Below are positions 5,743 to 5,837 of a DNA stretch of 5,837 nt, in pieces. Location of the stretch: positions 1 through 5,837 of the forward strand of contig URYB01000177.1 of NCBI GenBank assembly GCA_900552085.1, given 5' to 3'. The translations under genes and the position numbers were made by a program. The notes under the pieces were generated by a model that searched no databases, was not told the DNA's origin, and worked only from the letters and a program-made list of their open reading frames with translations. This DNA is from an uncultured Lachnobacterium sp. (GTDB lineage Bacteria; Bacillota; Clostridia; Lachnospirales; Lachnospiraceae). Position 1 is the first letter of the stretch; every line of letters starts with the position of its first letter.

Positions 5743-5771
5743 ATTATAACTGATTTTGCATGGTAATGCAA
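5743..5771 (-). promoter_or_regulatory. Sigma-A promoter of glyA with an inverted repeat over the -35
   Basis: TTGCAT (5766-5771), 17 bases, then a perfect TATAAT (5743-5748) on the minus strand. The predicted start of transcription is near 5736, leaving a leader of about 46 bases with no riboswitch-sized structure. A perfect inverted repeat TTGCAT-N4-ATGCAA (5756-5771) covers the -35 and the adjoining spacer, which is where a repressor would be expected to bind; no regulator is recognised. Confidence 0.78.
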
Positions 5772-5799
5772 TACAGAGGATTCTTGAGTTTCCATACTT

Positions 5800-5808
5800 T
5801 TATCCACA
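5800..5808. promoter_or_regulatory. Consensus DnaA-box 9-mer upstream of glyA
   Basis: TTATCCACA on the plus strand is identical to the strong DnaA-box consensus. It lies about 30 bases upstream of the glyA -35. Only one box is visible and there is no AT-rich unwinding region or cluster, so this is not an origin. It could be a DnaA-responsive control site, or chance: one exact 9-mer on either strand is expected in roughly one of twenty windows of this size. The stretch 5772-5837 around it shows no recognised gene. Confidence 0.35.
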
Positions 5809-5837
5809 AAGTTCCGTTTTCATAATCATCGTCATAA

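Noticed and set aside
5744..5836. Open minus-strand frame of 30 codons running in from the right edge and ending at TAA, a possible C-terminus of an upstream gene.
   Set aside because: Its end overlaps the glyA -35 and -10, no protein family is recognised, and an open run of this length is common by chance.

Overview
The window looks like chromosome of an anaerobic Firmicute of class Clostridia, most likely a Lachnospiraceae-type gut bacterium. The basis is the overall gene set: a crotonase gene of the clostridial butyryl-CoA pathway, a Zn-phospholipase-C-like cytoplasmic protein, strong AGGAGG ribosome sites, sigma-A type promoters, and moderately AT-rich DNA. This is inference; no species-level marker was recognised. 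All supported genes lie on the minus strand, so transcription runs from high to low coordinates.

In order of transcription: a 147-base leader region (5691-5837) carries a good promoter and a perfect DnaA-box 9-mer upstream of glyA (serine hydroxymethyltransferase, 4443-5690). A 115-base gap holds a second good promoter and a perfect UUCG-capped hairpin directly ahead of the ribosome site of serS (seryl-tRNA synthetase, 3038-4327). GlyA interconverts serine and glycine and SerRS consumes serine, so the pair forms a serine supply and use module. No T-box leader fits in the gap.

Downstream of serS come a possible 12-codon reading frame (2983-3021) and then a long hairpin with a U-rich tail (2917-2972), which I read as an intrinsic terminator. 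The longest open frame of the next gene starts at a TTG inside this hairpin, so I place its start at a later GTG.

The next gene (816-2897) is the most unusual: a complete lactose/cellobiose-type PTS EIIC membrane domain fused to a C-terminal EAL (cyclic-di-GMP phosphodiesterase) domain. No EIIA or EIIB partner is present in the window. Three bases after its stop comes a small Zn-phospholipase-C-family gene (225-812) with nearly all zinc ligands but no signal peptide. The two are almost certainly one translational unit. I saw no convincing promoter of their own, so they may depend on readthrough of the serS terminator.

Finally a very good promoter (TTGACA, 17-bp spacer, extended -10) sits just after the phospholipase gene and drives a crotonase/enoyl-CoA hydratase gene. 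Only its first 43 codons are in the window; it probably begins a butyryl-CoA operon that continues beyond base 1.

No tRNA, rRNA, CRISPR array, insertion sequence or integration site was seen. There is no stretch over 300 bases without a gene.
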